The translations under genes were made by a program, and so were the position numbers. Positions 19,899 through 30,397 of a DNA stretch of 64,000 bases are shown one piece after another (the stretch's first letter is position 1; each line of letters opens with the position of its first letter). Source of the stretch: Polynucleobacter sp. es-MAR-4 (lineage in GTDB: Bacteria; Pseudomonadota; Gammaproteobacteria; Burkholderiales; Burkholderiaceae). The notes under the pieces were generated by a model that searched no databases, was not told the origin of the DNA, and saw nothing but the letters and a program-made list of their open reading frames with translations. The stretch covers positions 558,001-622,000 of the forward strand of contig NZ_JACVPF010000002.1 of the NCBI RefSeq assembly GCF_018882055.1, read 5' to 3'.

Positions 19899-22235
19899 CT
19901 ACTGAAGTTCGCGCACACCACCATTATTAGAAAATTCGGGAATAAACCAATCACCATCAACTTGGGTTACTCCTGCAGGAACTTCGCGACCTTGTTGTGG
20001 TTCATCCTTTAAAGCGGTGCTCATATAAGAAATCCACATTGGTAAAGCAAGGCCACCGCCAGTTTCACGATCACCCAAACTTGATGGTTTATCAAATCCA
20101 ATCCAGGCAATAGCTACTACCTTTGGGTTATATCCAGCAAACCAAGCATCATGTGAATCGTTCGTTGTGCCCGTTTTACCGGCTATGTCACTGCGCCCTA
20201 ATTTGGCTCTCGCACTTCCTGCAGTTCCAGTTTTTGTAACCTCTTGCAACATGCTATCCATTACAAAGGCGGTTCTTGCATCCAATACTCGGGGGGCATC
20301 TTCATGCGCACGAGTAGGTTTGGCTTCAAAAAGAATAGTGCCTTTTGAATCCGTCATCTTATTAATTAAGAATGGGTCTACGCGATAGCCACCATTCGCA
20401 AACACGCTATAGGCAGATGCCATTTGCAAAGGCGTCACAGAGCCTGCACCCAAAGCCATAGTTAAGTAAGGCGGATGCTTCTCCTTCTCAAAGCCAAAAC
20501 GCTGAATATATTCTTGCGCATAGGATGGGCCGATAGCGCGAATTAGTCGAACTGAGACTAAGTTTTTTGATTTGGCTAAAGCAGTACGCAAGCGCATCAT
20601 GCCCTCATACTTACCATCGTAATTCTTTGGCTCCCAAGCTTGGCTACCAGTTTCCATGCTGCCAATGGATAGAGGCGCATCGTTCACCATCGTGCTCGGA
20701 GAAAAACCTTTTTCAATTCCGGCAGCATAAATAAATGGCTTGAATGAAGATCCTGGCTGGCGTTGAGCTTGAGTCACATGATTAAATTGATTGCGACGGA
20801 AATCAAAACCACCTACCAAGGAGAGGATCGCGCCCGTCTCGGCATTCATAGAAACAAAAGCTGCTTCAACTTGTGGCAGTTGAGCCAGCTTCCAAACACC
20901 TCCATCAGAAAGCAATCTCACAATAGCGCCAGGGCGTAATCGTTTTTTGGGTTGAGTGCTATCTGTTAAAGAAGCGGCAGCCAACTTCATACCCTCACCT
21001 TTGAGCGTAATCGTATCCCCTGTTGAAATCATGACTTGCATTTCTTTTGGCTTGATATCAAGCACTACCCCAGACTGCAAATCATCTAGCTGGGGGTATG
21101 CCAACAAAGCTTCATCAATCGCTCGCTGACGCTTCACAGTCTCCTCGGGTAAATCAATAAATCCTTCTGGACCACGATATGCGTGACGCAAATCATATTC
21201 AAAGATACCGCGGCGAACTGCCCTATAGGCAGCATCTTGATCTGCCTTCAGGATCGTAGTGTAGACATCGATACCCTGGGAATAAATTGCTTCGCCGTAT
21301 TGCGTGAATAACAATTGACGCACCATCTCTGCAGCAAAATCGGCACGGGTGCTGAATTCATTTCCAAGACCGCGAATATGCAATTCTTCTGCCATGGCAA
21401 TTTGATACTGCTCAGGTGTGATGTATGACAAGTCACGCATCCGCTGCAAGATATATTCCTGACGAATTTTGGCGCGACGGAAATTGCTGACAGGGTTATA
21501 TGCTGATGGTGCCTTTGGCAAACCAGCCAACATCGCTGACTCAGCAATCGTGATGTCTTTTAGTTCTTTGCCGAAATAGATTTGGGCTGCACTTGAAAAT
21601 CCATAGGCCCTTTGTCCCAAAAAGATCTGATTCATATAAATCTCCAGAATCTTATCTTTGCTTAATTGAGACTCAATTTCCCAGGATAGGAGAACTTCGT
21701 AAATCTTGCGGCTAAAGGTCTTCTCATTGCTGAGGAAGAAATTCCTGGCTACCTGCATCGTAATAGTTGAGGCGCCCTGAGAGAGATTGCCACGCAAATT
21801 GGTGAGAGTGGCTCTTAAGATGCCAACATAATCTACGCCACCATGGGAGTAAAAGCGATCATCCTCAATGGCTAAGACGGCATTACGCATACTCATTGGG
21901 ATTTCATTTAAAGGAATCACCTTGCGGCGCTCCTCCCCAAACTCACCAATCAGGACTTTGTCAGCCGTATAGATGCGCAATGGCGTTTTGGGGTTGTAAT
22001 CCACCAATGCCGAGATCTTCGGTAAATTTGGCTTTGCTATTAAAAAGGCATATCCCAACAACAAGGTAACCACCACAGCAAAGACCATGCTGATAATGAG
22101 CAGTGCCTTAATAAGGGGGTTACTTCCTGATTTTCTAGATGAGAAATGCTCCGCTCTTGGCTGACCAGGACGTCTATCAGGCTGTCGGTTAAACCGCCGA
22201 TTCAAGGGCGGTTTGTCTTTTGGGGGTAGAGCCAT
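19899..22235 (-). CDS. mrcA: Bifunctional penicillin-binding protein 1A (class A PBP)
   Basis: Inner-membrane enzyme that polymerises and cross-links peptidoglycan. The 778 residues comprise a cytoplasmic tail rich in proline and arginine, a membrane anchor (about 43-66), a GT51 glycosyltransferase domain with catalytic E124 in AIEDDRFYSHGG and GASTITMQVARN (about 154-165), and a transpeptidase domain. The transpeptidase has the nucleophile S496 in SSFK, an SKN motif and KTGTTND. It is divergent from the pilus-type operon, as ponA is from pilM in many proteobacteria. A TATAAT box ends only 8 bases before the ATG. Confidence 0.97.
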   Translation of the reverse strand: MALPPKDKPPLNRRFNRQPDRRPGQPRAEHFSSRKSGSNPLIKALLIISMVFAVVVTLLLGYAFLIAKPNLPKISALVDYNPKTPLRIYTADKVLIGEFGEERRKVIPLNEIPMSMRNAVLAIEDDRFYSHGGVDYVGILRATLTNLRGNLSQGASTITMQVARNFFLSNEKTFSRKIYEVLLSWEIESQLSKDKILEIYMNQIFLGQRAYGFSSAAQIYFGKELKDITIAESAMLAGLPKAPSAYNPVSNFRRAKIRQEYILQRMRDLSYITPEQYQIAMAEELHIRGLGNEFSTRADFAAEMVRQLLFTQYGEAIYSQGIDVYTTILKADQDAAYRAVRRGIFEYDLRHAYRGPEGFIDLPEETVKRQRAIDEALLAYPQLDDLQSGVVLDIKPKEMQVMISTGDTITLKGEGMKLAAASLTDSTQPKKRLRPGAIVRLLSDGGVWKLAQLPQVEAAFVSMNAETGAILSLVGGFDFRRNQFNHVTQAQRQPGSSFKPFIYAAGIEKGFSPSTMVNDAPLSIGSMETGSQAWEPKNYDGKYEGMMRLRTALAKSKNLVSVRLIRAIGPSYAQEYIQRFGFEKEKHPPYLTMALGAGSVTPLQMASAYSVFANGGYRVDPFLINKMTDSKGTILFEAKPTRAHEDAPRVLDARTAFVMDSMLQEVTKTGTAGSARAKLGRSDIAGKTGTTNDSHDAWFAGYNPKVVAIAWIGFDKPSSLGDRETGGGLALPMWISYMSTALKDEPQQGREVPAGVTQVDGDWFIPEFSNNGGVRELQ

Positions 22236-22375
22236 AGTTCTAAATTATAGGGTGCTTACGTATTTTTCCTGAAAGCTCCAAAACCCTTGTTTGGAAGATT
22301 TTGGGGTTCATTTTTCTGACGCCGATTTCTACTTTCCCTGATCGCCTTTACTATCCCTAAGGCAAACAATATGGC
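22236..22375. promoter_or_regulatory. Divergent spacer between mrcA and the secretin operon
   Basis: The 140-base spacer must supply promoters in both directions. On the minus strand a perfect TATAAT (22244-22249) lies 8 bases before the mrcA ATG, so the transcript could be nearly leaderless. No good -35 is seen at 17-18 bases. On the plus strand only weak A/T-rich boxes appear ahead of the ATG at 22376, and an AAGG lies about 14 bases upstream of that start. Confidence 0.45.
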
Positions 22376-23056
22376 ATGCCTCCACGCCATATTTCCCCCC
22401 AGTCTTTTGATGACATTCTGAGTGAGCTGGGGGATGACCCCGCCATTCCAGATCCCCATGGAATTCGCAAAACATCTACCTTGCCCAGAGCTGAGACACC
22501 ACCTCAAAATAAGCATCCAAAGACCACCTTTTTTCCGAAATCCCTTGAGTTCAACAACCTTACTTTCAGCCCACTTTGGATCTTAGGCGGGATCTTATTG
22601 CTCTGCGGGGGAAGCCTCTTTTTCTATTTTGAGCACACTAAATTTGTAGCTGAAGAGGAAACAAGCAGCCTACAGAATCAACTGTTGGCACTTAAAGAAG
22701 ATTTTGAGTTTTCTCAAAGTGAATGGCACTCTGAGCGAGATGATCTATATGAGGCAATAGATGAAATGGAAGTAAGTATTCACTCAATTAACACAAAACC
22801 GCCAATTCAGACGGCTCAAAGCAATCTGGCAGCCATCCCGTATGAGGCTGATCTACGTCGATGGAGGTATTTGGGTATCGCCAGCATGGGGGCAGCCGAG
22901 CAAGCCTTTTTTCACACTGGCAAATCCACAAGGATGGTTGCCAAACAAGATCTAGTTTTAGGGGATTGGCGCCTGACTCAAGTCGACAAAGAGCTCGCTG
23001 TCTTGAACCATCCCAGGGGCAAGTCCATCACTTTTAAGTCAAACCAACCAGAGTGA
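22376..23056 (+). CDS. Single-pass membrane protein with PilP/GspC-like C-terminal domain, possible hybrid of pilus alignment proteins
   Basis: I recognise no named family across the full 226 residues. The N-terminal 60 residues are cytoplasmic and proline-rich. One transmembrane helix follows (about 65-85), then a charged coiled-coil-like stretch (about 90-138). The C-terminal 60 residues (RRWRYLGIASMGAAEQAF through LGDWRLTQVDKELAVLNH) resemble the HR/PilP domain that docks onto a secretin. The layout combines a PilN/PilO-like anchor and coil with a PilP-like end. The gene overlaps the secretin gene by 4 bases (GTGA) and sits where pilMNOP normally lie, so a role in positioning that secretin is a reasonable inference. 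Confidence 0.6.
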   Translation: MPPRHISPQSFDDILSELGDDPAIPDPHGIRKTSTLPRAETPPQNKHPKTTFFPKSLEFNNLTFSPLWILGGILLLCGGSLFFYFEHTKFVAEEETSSLQNQLLALKEDFEFSQSEWHSERDDLYEAIDEMEVSIHSINTKPPIQTAQSNLAAIPYEADLRRWRYLGIASMGAAEQAFFHTGKSTRMVAKQDLVLGDWRLTQVDKELAVLNHPRGKSITFKSNQPE

Positions 23057-24174
23057 CTCTATTGAAGATCTTACTAAAAACCCCCATCAAATCACTCCTC
23101 CTAGTAACAGCTTTTTGCTTCAATCTAGCCTTAGGAAAGCATCCTGAAGCAAACCCCTCGAGCGGGCCAAAAGATAGTCGTATTAGTCTGCAATTTAGCC
23201 AAATTGAAATGACTGAGCTTTTGCAGGTTTTAGCAAAAATGGGGAATACAAACTTCCTCCTGAGTGAATCCATTCAAGGCAAGATCTCAGTAGACCTTAA
23301 GGACACTCCTTGGCAAACTGCTCTCCACTCCATTCTTGCCAGCCGGGGTTTACGGCTTGTTCGCAACGGGGACATTTACTGGATTGGTCCTCACGCTGAA
23401 ATTCAAAGTTTTCAAAAGTTTCGGCGGGAAGATGCTGCCCTGCCTTTTGGGGGCGATCATATTAATAGCCCACGCCAGATCCTGATTGAGGCTCGCATCG
23501 TCGAGGCTGATCAGCGCTTTGCACGTGAGCTCGGCGTCAAACTCGGATACCAAGCCAAAGGTATTGGCAATCACCCAGACCAAAACGCTAGCGCCAATCT
23601 CGATCTTGCAGGAGCTGGCTTGGCTGGCTTTAATCCCGCCACACTAGCTGCTACCCTGGTTTCTAGGAATTCCGCCAGGCAACTACAAATGGAGCTCTCA
23701 GCACTGGAATCTGATGGTCAAGGCAAAATTCTCTCCAATCCCCGCATCATGACTGGCGATCAAGTTAAGGCTACGATTGAGCAGGGAACTGAGCTCCCCT
23801 ATCAAGTCAGCTCTCAAAGCGGGAGCAAATTACAGTTTCGCAAAGCCAATTTGCGCCTAGAGGTATTACCCAAAATACATCCAGATGGGAAGATCTCAAT
23901 GTTAGTAGGGATCAATAAAGACACTATTGGCATGAAAACTGAGCAAGGTTATGCGATTGACACCAAAAACCTCAGTTCTGAGGTCACAGTGGAAAATGGT
24001 GGCACGGCAATCATTGGCGGCATCTTTCAAACCACTGAACGCGATGATGAGGTCAAGGTTCCGCTGCTAGGCGATATTCCCTTGATTGGGCATTTATTCC
24101 GCCATAAATCCAAATTAGCCGATAAAACTGAGTTATTGGTCTTCTTAACCCCCACCGTGCTGGACAAACACTAA
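23053..24174 (+). CDS. Short PilQ/GspD-type secretin
   Basis: Outer-membrane secretin of 373 residues, far shorter than usual PilQ (about 700). A signal peptide (about 1-28) is followed by an STN/N0-like domain (ISLQFSQIEMTELLQVLA to DIYWIGP, about 44-113) and then directly by the secretin domain. The domain includes QILIEARIVEADQRFARELGV and the signature VPLLGDIPLIGHLFR before ELLVFLTPTVL. AMIN domains are absent. The GTG start overlaps the upstream stop codon. It resembles HofQ/ComQ-like competence secretins in size. aroK follows after 12 bases, as it does after pilQ in many proteobacteria. Function in pili or DNA uptake is inferred. Confidence 0.85.
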   Translation: MTLLKILLKTPIKSLLLVTAFCFNLALGKHPEANPSSGPKDSRISLQFSQIEMTELLQVLAKMGNTNFLLSESIQGKISVDLKDTPWQTALHSILASRGLRLVRNGDIYWIGPHAEIQSFQKFRREDAALPFGGDHINSPRQILIEARIVEADQRFARELGVKLGYQAKGIGNHPDQNASANLDLAGAGLAGFNPATLAATLVSRNSARQLQMELSALESDGQGKILSNPRIMTGDQVKATIEQGTELPYQVSSQSGSKLQFRKANLRLEVLPKIHPDGKISMLVGINKDTIGMKTEQGYAIDTKNLSSEVTVENGGTAIIGGIFQTTERDDEVKVPLLGDIPLIGHLFRHKSKLADKTELLVFLTPTVLDKH

Positions 24175-24186
24175 TAAAATCGAAGG

Positions 24187-24711
24187 GTGAACTCTTCATC
24201 CAACAATATTTTTCTGATTGGCCTCATGGGCGCCGGGAAGTCGACCGTCGGTAAATTGTTGGCCAAGAAATTAGGTCGCCGTTTTTTAGATGCCGACCAT
24301 GTGATTGAAGATCGTTGCGGAGTCAAAATTCCTGTCATCTTTGAAATGGAAGGTGAAGATGGATTTCGTAAGCGCGAAGCGCAGGCCATCAAAGACATTA
24401 CAGCAGAGCACGATGTCATTTTGGCAACCGGTGGCGGCGCTGTGCTCCTTCCTGAAAATCGTCAATTCCTCAGCGAAAGAGGAACCGTAATTTATCTCCA
24501 TGCTAATCCGATGGAGCTTTGGCATCGCACCAAAGGTGGCGAAGGTAGACCGCTACTTAAAAATGGTGATGCAAAAAAGATTCTAGAAAACCTCTACGCT
24601 ATCCGTGATCCCCTGTATCGCGAAATCGCCGACTATGTCATTGAGACTGGAAAACCCAGCGTCAATCAACTAGTCAACACCCTCATCATGCAACTCGAAC
24701 TCTCCGCATAA
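24187..24711 (+). CDS. aroK: Shikimate kinase AroK
   Basis: Phosphorylates shikimate in aromatic amino-acid synthesis. The 174-residue P-loop kinase has GLMGAGKST (12-20), the substrate aspartate in FLDADHVIE and the GGGAVLL motif (about 79-85), plus the lid region with GGEGRPLL. The only workable upstream start is the GTG at 24187, since two stop codons precede it in frame; the purine stretch GAAGG directly abuts it. It lies between the secretin gene and aroB, the usual pilQ-aroK-aroB order. Confidence 0.96.
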   Translation: MNSSSNNIFLIGLMGAGKSTVGKLLAKKLGRRFLDADHVIEDRCGVKIPVIFEMEGEDGFRKREAQAIKDITAEHDVILATGGGAVLLPENRQFLSERGTVIYLHANPMELWHRTKGGEGRPLLKNGDAKKILENLYAIRDPLYREIADYVIETGKPSVNQLVNTLIMQLELSA

Positions 24712-24719
24712 ATTTATCC

Positions 24720-25802
24720 ATGAAAACATTAGAAGTTGATCTAGGCAATCGTAGCTACCCCATTCATATTGGTACAGATTTAATAGATCAGCCAGAATTA
24801 TTTAATGCCTGCGAAAAATCTACATCGATTTATATCGTTACTAATACGACAGTTGGGCCTTTATATGCAGATCGTCTCACCAAGACTTTAGAGAAGTTCG
24901 GTAAGCCCGTTAGAACGATTGTGCTGCCTGATGGAGAGTCTTATAAGGATTGGAAAAATCTTCAATTGATTTTTGATGACCTCCTTAAGTTTGGGGCTGA
25001 TCGTCAAACCATGTTGGTAGCATTGGGTGGTGGTGTCATTGGCGATATGACTGGCTTTGCTGCTGCCAGCTTTATGCGCGGCATTCGTTTCATTCAAGTA
25101 CCAACAACCCTATTAGCTCAAGTGGACTCCTCTGTCGGCGGCAAGACCGGTATTAACCACCCGCTCGGAAAAAATATGATTGGGGCGTTTCATCAGCCAG
25201 CCGCAGTCATTGCAGATCTCAACACCTTAAAAACATTACCTGCACGCGAACTCTCTGCTGGCTTAGCTGAAGTAGTGAAACATGGTGCAATTGCCGATGC
25301 CGAGTTCTTAAGCTGGATAGAGGCCAATGCAAAATCTTTATTGGCATGCGATACCAATGCAATGGCACATGCCGTATTACGTTCTTGTGAAATTAAATCG
25401 GCCGTTGTTTCAGCGGATGAGAGAGAAGGTGGCATTCGTGCAACCCTCAATTTCGGGCATACCTTTGGTCATGCAATCGAAGCCGGCATGGGTTACGGCG
25501 AGTGGTTACATGGTGAAGCTGTAGGTTGCGGCATGGTCATGGGCGCAGACCTCTCACGCCGCCTGAACTTCATCACCCAAGATGAGGTTAATCGCTTAAC
25601 TCAAATTATTCAGTCTATGAATCTGCCGATTGCGCCTCCCAAGTTTGGCGCCCAACGCTATATGGAATTAATGCAAGTAGATAAAAAGACTGAAGGCGGT
25701 CAAATCCGTTACGTCGTTTTAGAAAAAATTGGCAAAGCTCAAATTAAAAGTGTTCCCGATGCTCAGGTCATCGAGACCCTGGCGGCAACTGGTGCAGTTT
25801 AA
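24720..25802 (+). CDS. aroB: 3-dehydroquinate synthase AroB
   Basis: AroB closes DAHP to 3-dehydroquinate, the second step of the shikimate pathway, using NAD and a divalent metal. The 360 residues show [17 protein letters not shown] (NAD binding), [21 protein letters not shown] (active site) and the metal-ligand histidines in [12 protein letters not shown] and EWLHGEAV. Length is typical. It starts 8 bases after aroK ends and forms the end of the plus-strand operon. It converges on cyaY 20 bases away, with no recognisable terminator in the gap. Confidence 0.97.
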   Translation: MKTLEVDLGNRSYPIHIGTDLIDQPELFNACEKSTSIYIVTNTTVGPLYADRLTKTLEKFGKPVRTIVLPDGESYKDWKNLQLIFDDLLKFGADRQTMLVALGGGVIGDMTGFAAASFMRGIRFIQVPTTLLAQVDSSVGGKTGINHPLGKNMIGAFHQPAAVIADLNTLKTLPARELSAGLAEVVKHGAIADAEFLSWIEANAKSLLACDTNAMAHAVLRSCEIKSAVVSADEREGGIRATLNFGHTFGHAIEAGMGYGEWLHGEAVGCGMVMGADLSRRLNFITQDEVNRLTQIIQSMNLPIAPPKFGAQRYMELMQVDKKTEGGQIRYVVLEKIGKAQIKSVPDAQVIETLAATGAV

Positions 25803-25822
25803 TTTCTATAGAGATTCGATCT

Positions 25823-26221
25823 TTATTTCTGAAGCAAGCCAATAACAATCGATTTTCCAGCTTGGGCGCTAGCAAATTCTGATAAATCGCCCAATAGTTC
25901 GCGCCCCGTTTTAGTATCTAGCCAGAGTGGGGAAGCCAAAGTTCCCGCCCAGCGATAGTGATAACCGCCAGATTTAGCTGCTACCCAGATTTCATGTAAA
26001 GGCGGTTGGGTATTGACCACAATCACGCTACGATCCCTAAATCGAATATTGATGACGTTACCACCCTGGCGCTCCACATCTAAGTCCAGATCCAGAGCAT
26101 CATCTGCAGCCTCTAATGCCACCTCAATGGACTGCAATAAATTGCTGCCCAACTGATGAAATTGCTTATCGTCAATGGTTTCCACAGTCAAATTACTTGG
26201 CTTCGTATTCGAGTCCTGCAT
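25823..26221 (-). CDS. cyaY: Iron-binding frataxin homologue CyaY
   Basis: Bacterial frataxin that binds iron and modulates iron-sulfur cluster assembly with IscS/IscU. The conserved core runs from the acidic helix FHQLGSNLLQSIEVALEAADD through RDRSVIVVNTQPPLHEIWVAAKSGGYHY. The frame stays open up to an ATG at 26251, with others at 26236 and 26221. None has a clear ribosome-binding site. I use 26221 (132 residues) because even this leaves an N-terminal extension relative to the roughly 106-residue E. coli protein. The start is uncertain. Confidence 0.88.
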   Translation of the reverse strand: MQDSNTKPSNLTVETIDDKQFHQLGSNLLQSIEVALEAADDALDLDLDVERQGGNVINIRFRDRSVIVVNTQPPLHEIWVAAKSGGYHYRWAGTLASPLWLDTKTGRELLGDLSEFASAQAGKSIVIGLLQK

Positions 26222-26253
26222 GCTATATTCAATCATTCGTTTTAGAGACATTC

Positions 26254-26445
26254 ATGATAGCGATTCTTAAAAGAACTCTCGGCATTAGCCTTCTAATATC
26301 CCTTGTTGGGTGTGGGGTAAGAGGGCCCTTATATTTGCCAAATGTGCCGCCAGCACCTAGCCCTCCCTCTGAGCCAGAGCCCAAAGGCAAGCTCTATCCG
26401 CCCCAAAGCCCTGCTACTACCAACCCAACACCGACCAAGCAATGA
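26254..26445 (+). CDS. lptM: Small LptM-like lipoprotein
   Basis: A 63-residue lipoprotein precursor. The signal MIAILKRTLGISLLISLVGC ends in a lipobox with lipidated C20, followed by GVRGPLYLPN and a proline-rich tail. The CG-x-x-GPLYLP pattern right after the cysteine is the hallmark of LptM (YifL), which helps LptD form its correct disulfides (family knowledge). The gene is placed between cyaY and lysA, as in E. coli. It overlaps lysA by 4 bases (ATGA). The in-frame upstream open region is not part of it, since the signal peptide fixes the start. Confidence 0.9.
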   Translation: MIAILKRTLGISLLISLVGCGVRGPLYLPNVPPAPSPPSEPEPKGKLYPPQSPATTNPTPTKQ

Positions 26446-27740
26446 CAAGTAAAGCGATTCCACTCCCCGACTTAGCTGGATTTACAGAGCGCAATGGAAA
26501 TTGGTATGCAGAAGAAATTCCTTTGTCCGATTTGGCAAAAGAGTTTGGCACGCCTTTATATGTCTATAGCAAAAAAGCGTTAACCGAGGCGTATCAAGCC
26601 TATGACAAAGCATGCGTCGACTCCTCTGGCAAAAGACGTGCTCGTGTCCACTATGCAATGAAGGCCAATAGCAATCTAGCGGTGATTGATTGCTTTAAAC
26701 AATTAGGCTCCGGCTTTGACTTAGTTAGCGGTGGCGAATTGGCTCGCGCCCTTGCAGTTGGCGCAGATCCAAAAAGTTTGGTATTTGCAGGTGTTGGTAA
26801 ATCTGCCCATGAAATCGCTCAGGCATTGCAAGCAGGTGTTAAATGCATCAATGTGGAATCAATTGCTGAGCTGCATCAAATTAATCGAGTTGCTACAAAA
26901 CTCAATTGCCGTGCCCCAATTTCTTTGCGCGTGAATCCTGATGTTGATGCACAAACACATCCCTATATTTCCACTGGATTAAAAGGCAATAAATTTGGCA
27001 TCGCTTATCACGAGGTTCTCAATACATATCGTGAAGCTGCATTACTTTCACAAATTGATGTGGTGGGTATTGATTGCCATATTGGCTCACAAATCACAAC
27101 TACCGCACCGTATCTAGATGCACTTGATAAGGTATTGGAGTTAGTGACTCAATTGAAAAAAGAAGGCATTGAGATCCATCATCTCGATCTAGGTGGAGGC
27201 CTTGGCATCTCTTATGGAGATGACAATCCGCCTGACATCACTGAGTTCACCAATACCTTACTCAACCGTGTTGCTGAGCGCGGCTTTGCGCATCTCGATG
27301 TAGTGTTGGAGCCCGGCAGATCCCTGGTGGGCAATGCTGGCGTGCTTTTGACCCAAGTGGAATATCTCAAGCCTGGTGCTGAGAAAAACTTTTGCATTGT
27401 GGATGCGGCAATGACAGAGTTGATGCGTCCCGCTCTCTATGAGGCTTATCACAGCATTGTTCCAGCCCAAACAAAACAAGTCGCAAGCTCCACTTATGAC
27501 ATCGTCGGACCTGTATGCGAATCTGGTGACTGGCTTGGAAGAGATCGCACGCTAGCAGTTGAGGAAGGTGATCTACTTGCCATTCTGTCTGCTGGTGCAT
27601 ATGGTTTTGTAATGGCATCCAATTACAACACCAGACCTAAACCTGCAGAGATTATGGTTGACGGAAAAAATGCGTATGTCATTCGTGCACGAGAAAATGT
27701 TGCCGATCTCTTTGCTAGTGAAACTATCCTGCCGAACTAA
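26442..27740 (+). CDS. lysA: Diaminopimelate decarboxylase LysA
   Basis: Decarboxylates meso-diaminopimelate to L-lysine, a PLP enzyme. The 432-residue fold-type III protein has the Schiff-base lysine K74 in HYAMKANSN, the stacking histidine in DCHIGSQI, the glycine-rich LDLGGGLGISY, EPGRSLVGNAG, and the inter-subunit motif GPVCESGDWLGRDR. The length is standard. It overlaps lptM, so translation is coupled, and it is followed by a strong terminator. cyaY-lptM-lysA linkage is common in gamma- and betaproteobacteria. Confidence 0.97.
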   Translation: MTSKAIPLPDLAGFTERNGNWYAEEIPLSDLAKEFGTPLYVYSKKALTEAYQAYDKACVDSSGKRRARVHYAMKANSNLAVIDCFKQLGSGFDLVSGGELARALAVGADPKSLVFAGVGKSAHEIAQALQAGVKCINVESIAELHQINRVATKLNCRAPISLRVNPDVDAQTHPYISTGLKGNKFGIAYHEVLNTYREAALLSQIDVVGIDCHIGSQITTTAPYLDALDKVLELVTQLKKEGIEIHHLDLGGGLGISYGDDNPPDITEFTNTLLNRVAERGFAHLDVVLEPGRSLVGNAGVLLTQVEYLKPGAEKNFCIVDAAMTELMRPALYEAYHSIVPAQTKQVASSTYDIVGPVCESGDWLGRDRTLAVEEGDLLAILSAGAYGFVMASNYNTRPKPAEIMVDGKNAYVIRARENVADLFASETILPN

Positions 27741-27780
27741 ATTTAATTAATAACGCATTTAGGTAAATTTCTAGGTAATA

Positions 27781-27809
27781 AAAAACCCCGCTACTTCAGC
27801 GGGGTTTTT
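27781..27809. terminator. Bidirectional intrinsic terminator between lysA and the cytochrome gene
   Basis: AAAAACCCCGCT (27781-27792) pairs with AGCGGGGTTTTT (27798-27809) around a 5-base loop. The GC-rich core with A-tract before and T-tract after can stop transcription of lysA on the plus strand and of the convergent cytochrome gene on the minus strand. Confidence 0.92.
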
Positions 27810-27830
27810 GTTTTGTACTGAACGTAACTA

Positions 27831-28565
27831 TTAATGCAAGCCAGCCATGTAATCAGCAACAGCTTTCATTTCTTGATCAGAAAGCTTAGTTGCAATCGTT
27901 GTCATCTGAGTGCTATTTTTACGAGTGCCTTCACGGAAAGCGATCAACTGCGCAGTGTTGTACTCAGCCCATTGGCCACCCATGCGTGGGTACTGTGATG
28001 GGATACCGGCACCAGTTGGGCTATGGCATGCCGCGCATGCTGGAACACCTTTAGCGGCAATACCACCACGATAAATGCTTTGACCCAATTCAATCGTGTC
28101 TTTATTTTGAGCAACACCTTGTGAAACTGGCTGACTGGCCAAGTAAGCAGAAATATTATTCATATCTTGCTCAGTTAGGGTGGCGGCCATACCCATCATG
28201 ACTGGATTAGCGCGTGAACCATCTTTAAAGTTCTTGAGCTGCTTAGTGGTGTAAGCAGCATGCTGAGCAGACAATTTAGGCCAAGTAGCGGTAGCGCTCT
28301 GGCCCTTAGGACCGTGGCAAGTCAAGCAGGCGGTCACGCCACGGCTAGCATCGCCGTTAGAGTAAAGCGCTTCACCAACGGCAGGATCGACTTTAGGTTT
28401 GCCTGGAACAACTGGCTTGGCAGCGGTTTCTGCCATCGGGGCGGCAGCTGGGGCTGGATCTGCAGCGCTTACAACGCCAGAGAAACTAGACATCGCCAGA
28501 AATAAGCCGGCGGCTAGGCTAGCGCTTACGCTAGTTAATTTGGAGATTTGAGAGGTTTGACGCAT
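27831..28565 (-). CDS. Dihaem cytochrome c (cytochrome c4-like)
   Basis: Periplasmic electron carrier with two c-type haems. The 244-residue precursor has a signal sequence ending near SGVVSAADP (about residue 35) and a proline/alanine-rich linker. Two class I cytochrome c domains follow, with CLTCH (80-84) and CAACH (177-181). Each domain contains candidate methionine ligands (NPVMMGMAATL; QMTTIATKL). The tandem arrangement fits cytochrome c4, which donates electrons to terminal oxidases. It is divergent from engB, a pairing common in betaproteobacteria. Confidence 0.92.
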   Translation of the reverse strand: MRQTSQISKLTSVSASLAAGLFLAMSSFSGVVSAADPAPAAAPMAETAAKPVVPGKPKVDPAVGEALYSNGDASRGVTACLTCHGPKGQSATATWPKLSAQHAAYTTKQLKNFKDGSRANPVMMGMAATLTEQDMNNISAYLASQPVSQGVAQNKDTIELGQSIYRGGIAAKGVPACAACHSPTGAGIPSQYPRMGGQWAEYNTAQLIAFREGTRKNSTQMTTIATKLSDQEMKAVADYMAGLH

Positions 28566-28679
28566 TATGTTTACCTTGGCAAAAATTCCTAAAAGTGTTT
28601 GGGCCCTACTTTTACAACCTTTTACCCAACACCATGAGATATTTCATGATTTTGCGTGATTTTACAATAGCTTCTGAAC

Positions 28680-30348
<1,669 letters not shown>

Positions 30349-30360
30349 ATTGATGGTGAA

Positions 30361-30388
30361 GACTGAATAAGTAAAAACTTATTCAGTC
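30361..30388. terminator. Long perfect stem-loop between convergent hemB and dsbD
   Basis: GACTGAATAAGT (30361-30372) and its exact reverse complement (30377-30388) enclose an AAAA loop, a 12-bp stem placed between two convergent gene ends. No T-tract follows in either direction, so it is not a textbook intrinsic terminator. It may act as a bidirectional 3'-end or processing signal. Confidence 0.6.
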
Positions 30389-30397
30389 TCAAGTAAT

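Noticed and set aside
26116-26253. In-frame upstream extension of the lptM gene
   Set aside because: It is antisense to cyaY and would place a non-signal sequence before a clear lipoprotein signal peptide.
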